The notes under the pieces are model-generated. The model was not told the origin of the DNA. It was given only the letters and a program-made list of their open reading frames with translations, and made no database searches. From Falsiroseomonas sp041690465 (GTDB taxonomy: Bacteria; Pseudomonadota; Alphaproteobacteria; Acetobacterales; Acetobacteraceae), in contig NZ_JAWLHG010000004.1 of the NCBI RefSeq assembly GCF_041690465.1, forward strand, positions 248,001-312,000: a stretch of 64,000 bases of DNA, written 5' to 3'. Positions 18,689 to 31,200 of the stretch are shown here, piece after piece; within the stretch, counting starts at the first letter, position 1; each line of letters begins with the position of its first letter. The position numbers were made by a program, and so were the translations under genes.

Positions 18689-19453
18689 GTGCCGATCATC
18701 ACTGACCCGCTTTTCTGGGCTTTGGCCATCCCCGCGGTGTTGCTGACCGGCATCAGCAAGGGCGGCTTCGCCTCGGGCGCCGGCAATTCCATCGTTCCGC
18801 TGATGGCGCTCGTCATCCCCGCGCCGCAGGCGGCGGGCATCGCCCTGCCGCTGCTCTGCGCAATGGACATCTCCGGCCTGCGCGCCTGGTGGGGGAAATG
18901 GAGCCGGCGGGAATTGCGGGTGATCCTGCCCGGCGGCCTGGTCGGGCTGGCGCTCGGCACCGCGGCCTTCGGGCTGATGAGCGATCGCCAGGTGAAGCTG
19001 ATGGTCGGGGTGATCGCGCTCGCCTTCCTCGCCCGCAGCCTGTGGCAGGCCCGCCCCGGCCGGGAGGTGCCGCGCCCCGCCGCACCGAGCTGGCTGCGCG
19101 GCGGCTTCTGGTCCGCGCTGTCCGGCTTCACCTCCACCATCGCCCATGCCGGCGGGCCGCCGCTGGCGATCTATCTCTATCCGCTGCGGCTGGAGCGCGC
19201 GGCGCTGGTGGCGACCAGCGTGGTATTCTTCGGGGTGATGAACTACGTGAAGCTCGTCCCCTATTTCTTCCTCGGCCAGTTGTCAGCGGGCAACCTGCTG
19301 ACCAGTCTGATCCTGCTGCCGCTGGCGCCGCTCGGCGTGCGGATGGGCGTGTGGCTCTCGGGGCGGATGAGCGACCGCGTGTTCTACCGCCTGATCTACG
19401 CCATGCTCGCGGTGACCGGCAGCAAGCTGGTGTGGGACGGGTTGGGGCTATGA
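18689..19453 (+). CDS. TauE/SafE-family permease (second of two)
   Basis: A 254-residue TauE/SafE-type membrane protein. The N-terminal motif is LTGISKGGFASGAGNSIVPL, where this subfamily has SKGGFG...G in place of the GGG loop, and the second half has FTSTIAHAGGPPLAIYL. Helices alternate throughout and no soluble domain is present. It starts with GTG at 18689. Its stop overlaps the start of an Asp/Glu racemase gene (ATGA), so export of an organic anion and the racemase may be linked, although co-translation alone does not prove a shared substrate. Confidence 0.9.
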   Translation: MPIITDPLFWALAIPAVLLTGISKGGFASGAGNSIVPLMALVIPAPQAAGIALPLLCAMDISGLRAWWGKWSRRELRVILPGGLVGLALGTAAFGLMSDRQVKLMVGVIALAFLARSLWQARPGREVPRPAAPSWLRGGFWSALSGFTSTIAHAGGPPLAIYLYPLRLERAALVATSVVFFGVMNYVKLVPYFFLGQLSAGNLLTSLILLPLAPLGVRMGVWLSGRMSDRVFYRLIYAMLAVTGSKLVWDGLGL

Positions 19454-20211
19454 CGCAGGCATCCGATGGTCGCAGGGCGGAGGCGCCGAGTACCGGAGAG
19501 CTGAATCGGATGCGCGAACATCGCATGCTCGGCGTTCTCGGCGGGATGGGCCCGCTGGCCTCGGCGGAGTTCATGCGGCGCCTGACGCTGCTGACGCCGG
19601 CCGAGCGGGACCAGGACCACATCCCCGCCGTGCTGTGGTCCGACCCGCGCGTGCCCGACCGCACAGCGGCGCGCATCGCCGGCGGCGAGGACCCGCTCCC
19701 CGCCCTGCTGCGCGGCATACGCGGCCTGGAGGCAGCCGGCGCCGGCGCCATCGCCATTCCCTGCAACACCGCGCATGGCTGGTTCGAGGGGATGCAGGCG
19801 GCCACCAGACTGCCCATCCTGCACATCGTCGATGCCGCCGCCGACGAGCTGGCCCGCCTCGGGGTGCCGCGCGGCACCATCGGCGTGATGGGCACCGCCG
19901 GCACGCTGGCGATGCGGCTCTACCAGGTGCGGCTGGCCTCGCGCGGCTATGAGTGCCTGGTGCCGACCGAGGCGGAGATGGCGGAACTCGTCACGCCCGC
20001 CATCGCCGAGGTGAAGCGCAACCGCATCCGGGACTCCTACGCCCCGCTCGCCGAGGCGGCGCGGCACCTCACGGCGCGCGGCGCGCGGGCGGTGGTGCTG
20101 GGCTGCACCGAGATCCCGCTCGGCATCGCCGCCGGCCCGGCCCTGCCCTTCCCGGTCTGCGACACCATCGACGCGCTCGCCCGCGCGGCGATCGGCTGGG
20201 CGCGAGCCTGA
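19450..20211 (+). CDS. Aspartate/glutamate racemase family protein
   Basis: A cofactor-independent amino-acid racemase of the Asp/Glu superfamily. The catalytic cysteines are in IPCNTAHGW and VLGCTEIPL, about 110 residues apart; LGVLGGMGPLAS marks the N-terminal substrate loop. The annotated start at 19450 (ATGA overlap with the upstream permease) gives 253 residues with a 20-residue non-family extension. The ATG at 19510, preceded by GGAGAG, gives 233 residues starting MREHRMLGVLGG and may be the true start. The family includes aspartate racemase and related isomerases; the substrate is not settled. Confidence 0.9.
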   Translation: MTQASDGRRAEAPSTGELNRMREHRMLGVLGGMGPLASAEFMRRLTLLTPAERDQDHIPAVLWSDPRVPDRTAARIAGGEDPLPALLRGIRGLEAAGAGAIAIPCNTAHGWFEGMQAATRLPILHIVDAAADELARLGVPRGTIGVMGTAGTLAMRLYQVRLASRGYECLVPTEAEMAELVTPAIAEVKRNRIRDSYAPLAEAARHLTARGARAVVLGCTEIPLGIAAGPALPFPVCDTIDALARAAIGWARA

Positions 20212-20320
20212 CGCCGATACCGCGGCGCGGCGCGCGGCATAACACATCTCCGGTCAAATTATCGCTTTGTTGGCGCAGCATCGGCGTCATAGATGCCCGG
20301 AAGTCCGGGAGGCATCACGG

Positions 20321-20893
20321 GTGGCGGAGTTCTGGGCGGAGTGGGGCGCGGTCGCCTATCTGGCGGCCGCTGCATGGGCGTTCTTCGAGGGCGAGACCTT
20401 CGTTCTGGTCGCCGCCGCGGCCGGCGCCGCGACGGGCCTGGTGGATCCGTGGATCCTGATGGTGTCGGTCTGGCTCGGCTCCTTCGCAGGCGACCAGACC
20501 TGGTTCACCCTCGGCCGCCGCTTCGGCCCCGCCGCGCTGCAGCGCTTCCCCCGTGCGGAAGCGAAGATGGCGCGCGCCTCGGTCCTGCTGGAGCGCTATG
20601 GCGCGCTCTTCGTGCTGAGCTTCCGCTTCCTCTACGGCATCCGCAACATCGCTTCCGCGGCCTGCGGCATCGCCGGGATGGAGCACCGGCGCTTCGCCGT
20701 GTTGAACTTCATCGCCGCGGGGCTCTGGGCCGGCAGCTTCGTCGCGGCGGGCTGGTTCCTTGGCGCGCTGCTCGGGCCGGAGCGGCTGTTCTGGTGCCTC
20801 GCCGGTGCGGCGGCGGCGGTGGTCGCGTTCATCATCGGCCGGCGCATCCTGCGCGGCCGGCATGCAGAGCCGTTGCCGCTGCCTGCCGAATAG
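20321..20893 (+). CDS. DedA-family membrane protein (VTT domain)
   Basis: A 190-residue inner-membrane protein of the DedA/VTT family, thought to act in lipid scrambling or proton-dependent transport. Recognisable elements are the re-entrant EGETFVLVAAAAGAA stretch with the conserved Glu, LGSFAGDQTWFTLGRRFG, and SFRFLYGIRNIASAACGIAGM, which includes the conserved F-R...R region. The GTG at 20321 follows GGGAGG closely; an earlier start at 20267 would add an unlikely basic stretch. Monocistronic. Confidence 0.9.
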   Translation: MAEFWAEWGAVAYLAAAAWAFFEGETFVLVAAAAGAATGLVDPWILMVSVWLGSFAGDQTWFTLGRRFGPAALQRFPRAEAKMARASVLLERYGALFVLSFRFLYGIRNIASAACGIAGMEHRRFAVLNFIAAGLWAGSFVAAGWFLGALLGPERLFWCLAGAAAAVVAFIIGRRILRGRHAEPLPLPAE

Positions 20894-20992
20894 GCGCGGC
20901 AAGGCAGTTGGAGGGGGGGCGCGGCAGACGAACCGGGTTGCCCCCGCGGTGCGGCGCGCGCCATCCTTCGGCTTCGCCAGGAGCAAGCCGCC

Positions 20993-22546
20993 ATGCGCCT
21001 CGCCGCCCTCGCCGCCAGCCTCGTGCTGCTTGCCGCCCCTGTCGCGGCGCAGGAGCTTCGCATCGGGATCGAGCTGTTCCCCAACAGCCTGGATCCGCAC
21101 TGGCACAATTTCGGCGGCAACAAGGCCTTCGCGCCGCATCTCTACGAGCCCCTCGTGGCGCTCGACACGCGGCAGCGGCCGGTCGCGGCGCTGGCGACCT
21201 CCTGGGCCGCGGAGACGCCGACCTCCTGGCGCATCATCCTCCGCGAGGGCGTGCGCTTCCACGATGGCGCGGCGCTGACCGCGCAGGACGTCGCCTTCAC
21301 GCTGCGCCGCGCCGCCGCGGTGCCGGGCAGCCCCTCCTCCTTCGCGGTCTATCTCCGCCAGATCACCGCCGTGGAGACACCGGATGCGCGCACCGTGATC
21401 CTGCGCACTGCGACACCCTTCCCGCTGATGCCGGTCTATCTGAGCCAGGTGCCGGTGATCTCGGCGACGCGGCCGGACGTCACCACGGCGGACTACGATT
21501 CCGGCCGCGCCGCGATCGGCACCGGGCCGTACCGCCTGGCCGGCTGGCAGCGCGGGGAGCGTATCGATCTGGCACGCAACGAGGGCTATTGGGGCGCGGC
21601 CGAGCCCTGGGCGCGTGTCACGTTGCGCGGCATCACGCAGCCCGCCTCGCGCGTCGCCGGATTGCTGGCCGGCGACCTCGACCTGATCGATGCCGCGCCG
21701 CCGCAAGACCTGCCGCGCCTCACCGCCGATCCGCGAGTGCGCGTCTCCTCCGTGGTGGCGCCGGCCGTGGCGGGCTTTCACCTCGACATGACCGAGCGTG
21801 TCCCGCCCGGCATCCGCGCCGCCGACGGCCAGCCGCTGCCGCGCAACCCGCTGACCGATCTCCGCGTGCGCCAGGCGCTCAGCATGGCGATCAACCGCGA
21901 GGCCATCGTGGAGCGCGTGATGGGCGGGCAGGCGCGGGTGGCCAGCCAGTTCATGCCGCCAGGGGCCTATGGTCATGCCGCCGCCCTGACGCCCACGCCC
22001 TTCGAGCCCGACCGCGCCCGCGCGCTGCTGGCCGAGGCCGGCTTCCCGCAGGGCTTCCAGCTCACCATCCATTGTCAGAACAACCGCTTCGTCAACGACG
22101 CGCAGATCTGCCAGGCGGTGGCGCAGATGTTCACCCGGATCGGTGTGCGCACCAGCGTCGATGCGATGCCGCACACCACCCATGTCGCACGCAGCCGCGC
22201 CCGCGAGTTCAGCTTCTGGACCGGGCTGTGGAACGTCGAGACCGGCGAGCCGACTTCGCCGCTGGTGACGCTGATCGGCACGGTGGATGAGGCGCGCGGC
22301 CGCGGCCAGTTCAACCGGGGCCGCTACTCCAACCCCGCCTTCGACGCGCTGCTCGACCGGGCGCTGGCGGAACTCGACGACGCGAAGCGCGAAGCCCTGC
22401 TGGCCGAGGCGACCACCATGGCCTTCCGCGACGTGGCCCTGGTCCCGGTGCACCACCAGATGCATCTCTGGGCGCATCGCGCGGCTGTCCGCCACACGCA
22501 GCGACTGGACGGCTACACGCGGGCGATGGACATCCGGCCGAACTGA
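20993..22546 (+). CDS. Peptide/nickel-type ABC substrate-binding protein (SBP_bac_5)
   Basis: A 517-residue periplasmic cluster-C binding protein of peptide/opine/nickel importers. Signal peptide LAASLVLLAAPVAAQ, then LRIGIELFPNSLDPHWHNFG at the mature N-terminus. The family signature region includes EGVRFHDGAALTAQDVAFTL and GTGPYRLAGW; VRQALSMAINREAIVERV lies in the second lobe. No permease or ATPase gene adjoins it, so it must use components encoded elsewhere, perhaps those at 37-39 kb. The ligand is unknown. It is convergent with the response-regulator gene 29 bp downstream. Confidence 0.92.
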   Translation: MRLAALAASLVLLAAPVAAQELRIGIELFPNSLDPHWHNFGGNKAFAPHLYEPLVALDTRQRPVAALATSWAAETPTSWRIILREGVRFHDGAALTAQDVAFTLRRAAAVPGSPSSFAVYLRQITAVETPDARTVILRTATPFPLMPVYLSQVPVISATRPDVTTADYDSGRAAIGTGPYRLAGWQRGERIDLARNEGYWGAAEPWARVTLRGITQPASRVAGLLAGDLDLIDAAPPQDLPRLTADPRVRVSSVVAPAVAGFHLDMTERVPPGIRAADGQPLPRNPLTDLRVRQALSMAINREAIVERVMGGQARVASQFMPPGAYGHAAALTPTPFEPDRARALLAEAGFPQGFQLTIHCQNNRFVNDAQICQAVAQMFTRIGVRTSVDAMPHTTHVARSRAREFSFWTGLWNVETGEPTSPLVTLIGTVDEARGRGQFNRGRYSNPAFDALLDRALAELDDAKREALLAEATTMAFRDVALVPVHHQMHLWAHRAAVRHTQRLDGYTRAMDIRPN

Positions 22547-22575
22547 GGGGCGAACCGAGCGGGCAAGCTGGCGCC

Positions 22576-23313
22576 CTACCCCGCCTCGGGGTCGAACAGG
22601 TAGCCCACCCCCCGCACGGTCCGCAGCGCCATCGGCCGTGCCGGATGCCGCTCCACCTTGCGCCGCAGCCGCATGATCCGCAGGTCTATCGCCCGATCGA
22701 AGGCCTCGGGCTCCTCCTCGCCGGAGGTCCGCTCCAGCAGCCAGTCGCGGTGCAGCGCACGGTTCGGGTTCTCGACGAACAGCTTCAGCAGGCTGAATTC
22801 GCTCTCGGTCAGCTGGTCGTCGCGGCCTTCCGCGTTGCGCAGCACGCCGGTCTGCATGTCCAGCACCGCCGCGCCGATCCGCACCCGATGCGGCGGCAGC
22901 GACTCCGGCGCCGCCACGGCAGGCCGCCCCTCGGCGCCGACCCGGCGCATCACCGCCCGCAGCCGCGCCAGCAATTCGCGCGGCTCGAACGGCTTGGTGA
23001 CGTAGTCGTCCGCCCCGGATTCGAGGCCCACCACGCGGTCCACCAGGTCGCTCGCCGCCGTCAGCATGATGATGCCGACCGTGGGCGAGAGCCCGCGGAG
23101 CCAGCGCGCCAGCGAGAAGCCATCCTCGCCGCCGGGCAGGCCGATATCCACCAGCACCGCATCCGGCATGCCCCGGCCGATCGCGGCGCGGCAGGCGGCG
23201 CCGTCCTCCACCCCCTCGACCGTGAAGCCCTGGTTGGACAGGTAGGCGCAGACCGTCTCCCGCTGGAACGGGTCGTCCTCCACCACCAGGAGGGAGATCG
23301 TCGCCTCGGCCAT
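22576..23313 (-). CDS. OmpR-family response regulator
   Basis: A 245-residue two-component regulator. The receiver domain (residues 5-125) has acidic Glu12/Asp13/Asp14 and the phosphoacceptor Asp56 in VLVDIGLPG. The switch Thr is in IIMLTAAS and the conserved Lys in DDYVTKPFEPREL. A winged-helix DNA-binding domain follows at about residues 150-242 (LTESEFSLLKLF, RRKVERHP, VRGVGYLF). The start is the ATG at 23313; an open frame continues upstream but is not family-like. It is divergent from the hybrid kinase gene at 23448, which is probably its cognate kinase. Confidence 0.93.
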   Translation of the reverse strand: MAEATISLLVVEDDPFQRETVCAYLSNQGFTVEGVEDGAACRAAIGRGMPDAVLVDIGLPGGEDGFSLARWLRGLSPTVGIIMLTAASDLVDRVVGLESGADDYVTKPFEPRELLARLRAVMRRVGAEGRPAVAAPESLPPHRVRIGAAVLDMQTGVLRNAEGRDDQLTESEFSLLKLFVENPNRALHRDWLLERTSGEEEPEAFDRAIDLRIMRLRRKVERHPARPMALRTVRGVGYLFDPEAG

Positions 23314-23447
23314 GCCCGTGATCCCTTGTATCGCGCCAAGGTTGCAAAGCCGCACCGGCACGTCAAAGGGGAGGCGCGAAACAAACGAAACAGAACTGCG
23401 CCCCACGCGACACACCGCCGAGACGCTGGACGGTGCACAGTGCCGCC

Positions 23448-26576
<3,129 letters not shown>

Positions 26577-26605
26577 TCAGCCGCCCCGCGGGTCAGTTGG
26601 CGGGG

Positions 26606-26845
26606 TCAGTCGCAGGCGCAGCCCTCGGTGGGCGTGGCGGCGCCACGGATGACGTGGTGGTCTATCCACTCCGCGACCAGCCGCCGTGCCTCGGTCATCG
26701 AGGCCTCCGGGTGATGGATGCGGTACAGAGTGGTGCAGGCGGTGAAGGCGGCCATGTCGTGGCTGCCGCCCTCGCGCAGCTCGCGATAGGCGGTGACCAC
26801 GGCGCGCTCGCAGCGGCGGGCGATGTGGCTGAAGTCGCGGCCCAT
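26606..26845 (-). CDS. Small hypothetical protein behind a candidate Fur-controlled promoter
   Basis: An unrecognised 79-residue protein, MGRDFSHIARRCERAVVTAY at its start and a Cys-containing tail (TEGCACD). It is soluble, predicted helical, rich in Arg, His and Cys. The ATG at 26845 follows GGGAGG on the coding strand with short spacing. Upstream lies a good sigma-70 promoter overlapped downstream by a 19-bp inverted repeat of Fur type, so the gene is probably induced by iron shortage. It is convergent with the hybrid kinase gene. The function is not known; small Fur-regulated proteins in this position often help iron handling, but that is only inference. Confidence 0.72.
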   Translation of the reverse strand: MGRDFSHIARRCERAVVTAYRELREGGSHDMAAFTACTTLYRIHHPEASMTEARRLVAEWIDHHVIRGAATPTEGCACD

Positions 26846-26900
26846 CGGACCTCCCGGTTGCCTTCCTCGATCGGCTCGGACGCCACCGCCCGGCCCTCCA

Positions 26901-26919
26901 GTTGAGATTCGTTCTCAAC
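26901..26919 (-). promoter_or_regulatory. Candidate Fur-type operator
   Basis: GTTGAGATTCGTTCTCAAC is a perfect 7-bp inverted repeat (GTTGAGA/TCTCAAC) around five bases. The core TGAGATT-C-GTTCTCA resembles the 7-1-7 Fur consensus of the TGAGAAT-n-ATTCTCA type. It lies between the -10 hexamer and the start of the 79-residue gene, covering the expected transcript start, a classic place for repression. Confidence 0.5.
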
Positions 26920-26929
26920 TGAATGGCCG

Positions 26930-26959
26930 TTTATACGACGCATCCCACCCGGCTTTCAA
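26930..26959 (-). promoter_or_regulatory. Sigma-70-type promoter of the 79-aa gene
   Basis: Read on the reverse strand, TTGAAA (26959-26954) and TATAAA (26935-26930) are separated by 18 bp. In such a GC-rich genome this close match to -35/-10 consensus stands out. The -10 lies 84 bp upstream of the ATG at 26845, with the candidate Fur box in between. Confidence 0.55.
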
Positions 26960-26989
26960 GTGAAGCCGAAGCGATGCCCGCCCTTCGCC

Positions 26990-28066
26990 TCAGCCCCGCG
27001 CGACGGCCTCGGCCAGTGCCTTGCCGACATCGATCGTGCCCGCATTGCCGCCCATGTCGCGGGTACGCGGGCCGCCCTCGGCGAGCAGCGCCTCGATCGC
27101 GTGCACGATGGCGTCGGCGGCCGCCTTCTCGCCGAGATGCTCGAGCATCATGGCGCCCGACCAGATCTGGCCGATCGGGTTGCAGATCCACTTGCCCGCG
27201 ATATCGGGCGCCGAGCCGTGCACCGGCTCGAACATGCTCGGGTGCTTCTTCTCCGGGTTGATGTTGGCCGAGGGTGCGATGCCGATGCTGCCCGCCACCG
27301 CCGGCCCGAGATCGGAGAGGATGTCGCCGAACAGGTTGGAGCCGACCACCACGTCGAACCAGTCCGGATGCTGCACGAAATGCGCGCAGAGGATGTCGAT
27401 GTGGAACTGGTCGGTGGTCACGCCCGGATAGGCCTTCGACATCTCGGCAAAGCGCTCGTCCCAATACGGCATGGTGAAGGTGATGCCGTTGGACTTGGTG
27501 GCGGAGGTCAGCTTCCGCCGCGGCCGGGTCATGGCCAGCTCGAATGCGTATTTCAGCACACGGTCCACGCCGGTGCGGGTGAAGACGGCGTCCTGGGTGA
27601 CGAATTCGCGATCGGTGCCGGCGAACATCCGGCCGCCGGAGGAGGAGTATTCGCCCTCGGTATTCTCGCGCACCACGTAGAAATCGATGTCCTCCGGCGT
27701 GCGGTCCGCCAGCGGCGTGCGCGCCCCCGGCAGCAGCCGGCAGGGGCGGAGGTTCACATACTGGTCGAACACCCGCCGGATCGGGATCAAGAGGCCCCAG
27801 AGCGAGACATGGTCCGCCACGCCGGGCCAGCCCACGGCGCCGAGGAAGATCGAATCCGAGTCGCGCAGGCGATCCAGCCCGTCATCGGGCATCATCTTAC
27901 CGGTCTTCGTGTAGGTCTCGCAGGACCAGTCGTAATGGGTGAGCTGCAGGTCGAAGCCGAAGCGGCGCGCGGCGGCGTCCAGCACGCGCAGGCCCTCGGG
28001 CACCGTCTCCTTGCCGATCCCGTCGCCGGGGATCACGGCGATGCGGTGTGTCCTCGCTCCGGCCAT
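26990..28066 (-). CDS. Tartrate dehydrogenase-type isopropylmalate/isocitrate dehydrogenase
   Basis: A 358-residue NAD-dependent beta-hydroxyacid oxidative decarboxylase. The N-terminus RIAVIPGDGIGKETVPEGLR and the subfamily-typical YDWSCETYTKTGKMMPDDGL and VGWPGVADHVSLWGLLIPIR point to tartrate dehydrogenase (TtuC-like), which also acts on D-malate. The metal-binding and catalytic region VGSNLFGDILSDLGP and the nucleotide loop EPVHGSAPDIAGK are intact. The start ATG at 28066 follows AGGAGG. Plain 3-isopropylmalate dehydrogenase is less likely because of the WGL...FDQYVNLRP segment. It has no adjacent tartrate transporter. Confidence 0.85.
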   Translation of the reverse strand: MAGARTHRIAVIPGDGIGKETVPEGLRVLDAAARRFGFDLQLTHYDWSCETYTKTGKMMPDDGLDRLRDSDSIFLGAVGWPGVADHVSLWGLLIPIRRVFDQYVNLRPCRLLPGARTPLADRTPEDIDFYVVRENTEGEYSSSGGRMFAGTDREFVTQDAVFTRTGVDRVLKYAFELAMTRPRRKLTSATKSNGITFTMPYWDERFAEMSKAYPGVTTDQFHIDILCAHFVQHPDWFDVVVGSNLFGDILSDLGPAVAGSIGIAPSANINPEKKHPSMFEPVHGSAPDIAGKWICNPIGQIWSGAMMLEHLGEKAAADAIVHAIEALLAEGGPRTRDMGGNAGTIDVGKALAEAVARG

Positions 28067-28277
28067 GCCGGTGTCCTCCTTGCCTCGGTGTCCTGCCGCC
28101 GCCCGGCGGGGCGGGGACGGCCGGCGCGGCGCCTTGCGACGACCGGCCGGCTCTCGGACAGGCGCGGAAGCTGCCGGGCGGCGGCGCGGCCCGCACGGGG
28201 GGCGGGTCCGGCGGCCCCGGCCCCAGGGCCGCGCCGCAGAAGCCCGACGGCGGCGTGCACACCCAGGGTGACGCAGG

Positions 28278-31200
28278 CTAGGCCGGCTCGGCCCGCTGCA
28301 GCGTCCCGAGGGCGGCGGCGACCTCGGCACCGGTCGCCGGCTTGTGCAGCAGCGCGAATTCGCCGCCACCTGCATCCGGCGCCAGGGCCGCCGCGCTTCC
28401 CTCCGTGTGCCCGGTCAGCAGCACGCAGGCCAACGCGGCGTATCTTCGGCGCACTGCCTGGATCAGGGACAGGCCGTCCAGGCCGGGCATGCTGAGGTCC
28501 GCCACCAGCGCATCCACCCGCTCGCCGGCATCCAGCAGCGCCAGGGCCTCGGCCCCTCCCGGCGCCACGCACACGCCGTGCCCGGCCGCCGTCAACTCGT
28601 CCGCGAGGGTCTCGCGCACCAGGCGATCATCGTCCACGACCAGGATGCGGAGCCGGCGTTCCGGCCCCGGCGCGGCCGTCAGCCCGCCCTCTGCAGGCGC
28701 AGGCGCGGCGGAGCCGGGCGCGCGCCTGCTCGCCCCGGGCAGCCACAGCGTGACGGTGGTGCCCTTCCCCGGCGCGCTCTCGATGAGGAAGGCCCCCCCA
28801 AGCTGCGCGGCGAGGCCCTTGGCCATCGGCAGGCCGAGCCCGGTGCCCTGCCCCTCGGGCTTGGTGGTGAAGAAGGGATCGGCAGCGCGGGCGAGCGTCG
28901 CGGCACCCATCCCCGTACCATCGTCCCGCACCGAGAGCCGAAGGTACTCGCCCGGCTCCAGCCCCGCCGGCACGCCGGCGCCGCGCCGCGTGACCCGCTC
29001 GGCCGCGGCCGAGAGGATGAGGACCCCGCCCCGGGGCATGGCGTCGCGCGCATTGGTGGCGAGATTGATCAGCGCCGTCTGCAGCTGTTCGCGTTCGGCG
29101 AGCAGCGGCGGCAGCCCGGGCAGGGCCTCCACGCGGATCTCGATCCCCGCCCCAAGCGTCGGCCCCAGGATTTCCTTGAGCCCTTGCAGCAGCTCCGCCA
29201 CGTCCAGCGGCGTGGCGCGCGCCTCGGTCCGCCGGGCGAAGCCGAGCAGCCGGCCGGTGATGGCGGCACCCCGCTCCACCGCCTCGGCCAGCATGCGGGT
29301 GCGATGGCGCACCCGCGCAGGGTCCCCCGCCTCTCGCCGGAGCATGGCCGCGGCACCGGAGACCGCCTGCAGCACGTTGTTGAAGTCATGCGCGATGCCG
29401 CCCGCGAGCGAGCCGAGCGCCTGGAGTTTCTGGCCCTGGCGCAGCTCGGCCTCCAGCCGGCGACGGTCGGTCACGTCCTGCACGATGCCGACCAACCGCC
29501 GGGGACGGAGGGTCGCCGGATCCCGCTCCGTCACGGTGCCGTGGCACCAGTCCCAGCCCCAGCTTCCGTCGGGGCGGCGGAGGCGGGTCTCGACCGCCCA
29601 GCCATCGGCGGCGCCCCTGACGACGTCGGACCACGCCTGCTCGAAGGCGGCGCGGTCCTCCGGATGGATGATGGCCGCCAGAGCCGCCCATTCCGGACCG
29701 TCGAGGGCGAACCAGGTGGCGGCGGGCAGCACACCGCCCGTGACCTCCACGGCCCGGGCGTCGAACCACGCCCGGTCGCGCCGGAAATCGATCTCGTAGG
29801 TGCCGAGGCCGGCGCCTTCGGTGGCGGCGCGCAGGCGCTGCTCGGCATCGCGCATGGCCTCTTCAGCCGCCATCTCCGCCGTGACGTCGCGGGCCAGGCT
29901 GGTCAGGCGCAGCAGGCGCCCATCCGGGCCGAACTGTCCGGCGCCCTGGTCCTGCAGCCAGACCACGCCACCATCAGGCCGGATATAACGGAAGCGCACC
30001 TGGTAGCGGGGCTGGGCCGGCGTGCTACCGGCCAGCGCGACCCGCACGCGTTCGCGATCGTCCGGGTGAACGGCGGCGAAGAAGCCCTCGCGCGTGTCCG
30101 TCACAGCCTCGGTTTCTGCCTGACCCAGGATCTCGCCGGCATTGGGCGAGCGGACCACGCGCCCCGCAGCCGGGTCGAACTCGAACGCAAGGACGCGCCC
30201 GACCCGGAGCGCCTCCTGCAGCCGGCGTGCGCTGTCGGCAAGCTCGGCGGTGCGCGCCGCCACGCGCTGCTCCAGCTGGTCGTTCGCCGCGGCGAGGCGG
30301 CGGCTGCCCTGGCGGACGGCAAAGGCAAGCCCGATCAGCATGAAGGTCGCCGGCAGGCCGATCGCAAGCTGGTAGGCCACGGCGCGGCGCCACGCCGCGA
30401 CAACGGCCGCGAGCGGGCGTCCGGCCATGCCGTAGACAGGCCAGCCTTCGATGAGGCGTGCCGCGACGAGGTAGTCCTGGCCATCCACCGCCGACCGGGC
30501 CTGGATGCTCACGGCGGCAGCCCGGTTGCCGAGGGGGCGGAGCAGGCCATCGCCCAGCCGGACCGGGACCGTCATGGCGGGGCTGCGCGCGAGCACCTCG
30601 CCATCGGTGCGCACCAGCCCGGCGATGTCGGTGTCGTCCTGTGTCAGGTCGCGCAGCCCGTGGGCGAGCTGATCGGGGAAGATGGACAGGTTCACCAGCC
30701 CCTCGAAGGTGCCGGGCGGGTCGCCGTTGCCTGTCCGCTCGCGGCGGCGGCTGACGGCGAAGAACAGCGCGCCATCGAGCCGGCCGACATGCAGGCGGCT
30801 GACATGGATCTCTGGCGGGTCCGCCGCCGAAAGGGCCAGGAAGAAGTCCCGATCCGCCCCGGGCGTTCCTTCGCGCGGCACGGGGTAGACATTGGCGCTG
30901 ACCAGCACGGCCCCGTGGCGGTCGATGACAAAGCCAGCCTCGGTGTGCGGGATCTCCCGCGCGAGCTGTTCGAGCTCGGCGTGCAGCTCGGCCTCCCTGC
31001 CGCGGATCTCGCCATCAGAGAGGCCCCGGAGAATCACGTTCATGCGCCCGGCGGCGACCGCGTGCAGGGCCAGCACGCGTTCCCCGTACTGCGCGACGGC
31101 GACGGCAGAGCGCTCGACCTCCACCTGGGCCTGGTCCCAGGTCTCCCGCCAGGTGAGCCAGGCGCCGAACGCCATCAGCAGGACCGGCAGAACGGTGCAG

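Noticed and set aside
20315..23347. 1010-codon minus-strand open frame
   Set aside because: It covers antisense of the DedA and binding-protein genes; the true gene on this strand is the response regulator at 22576-23313, in another frame.
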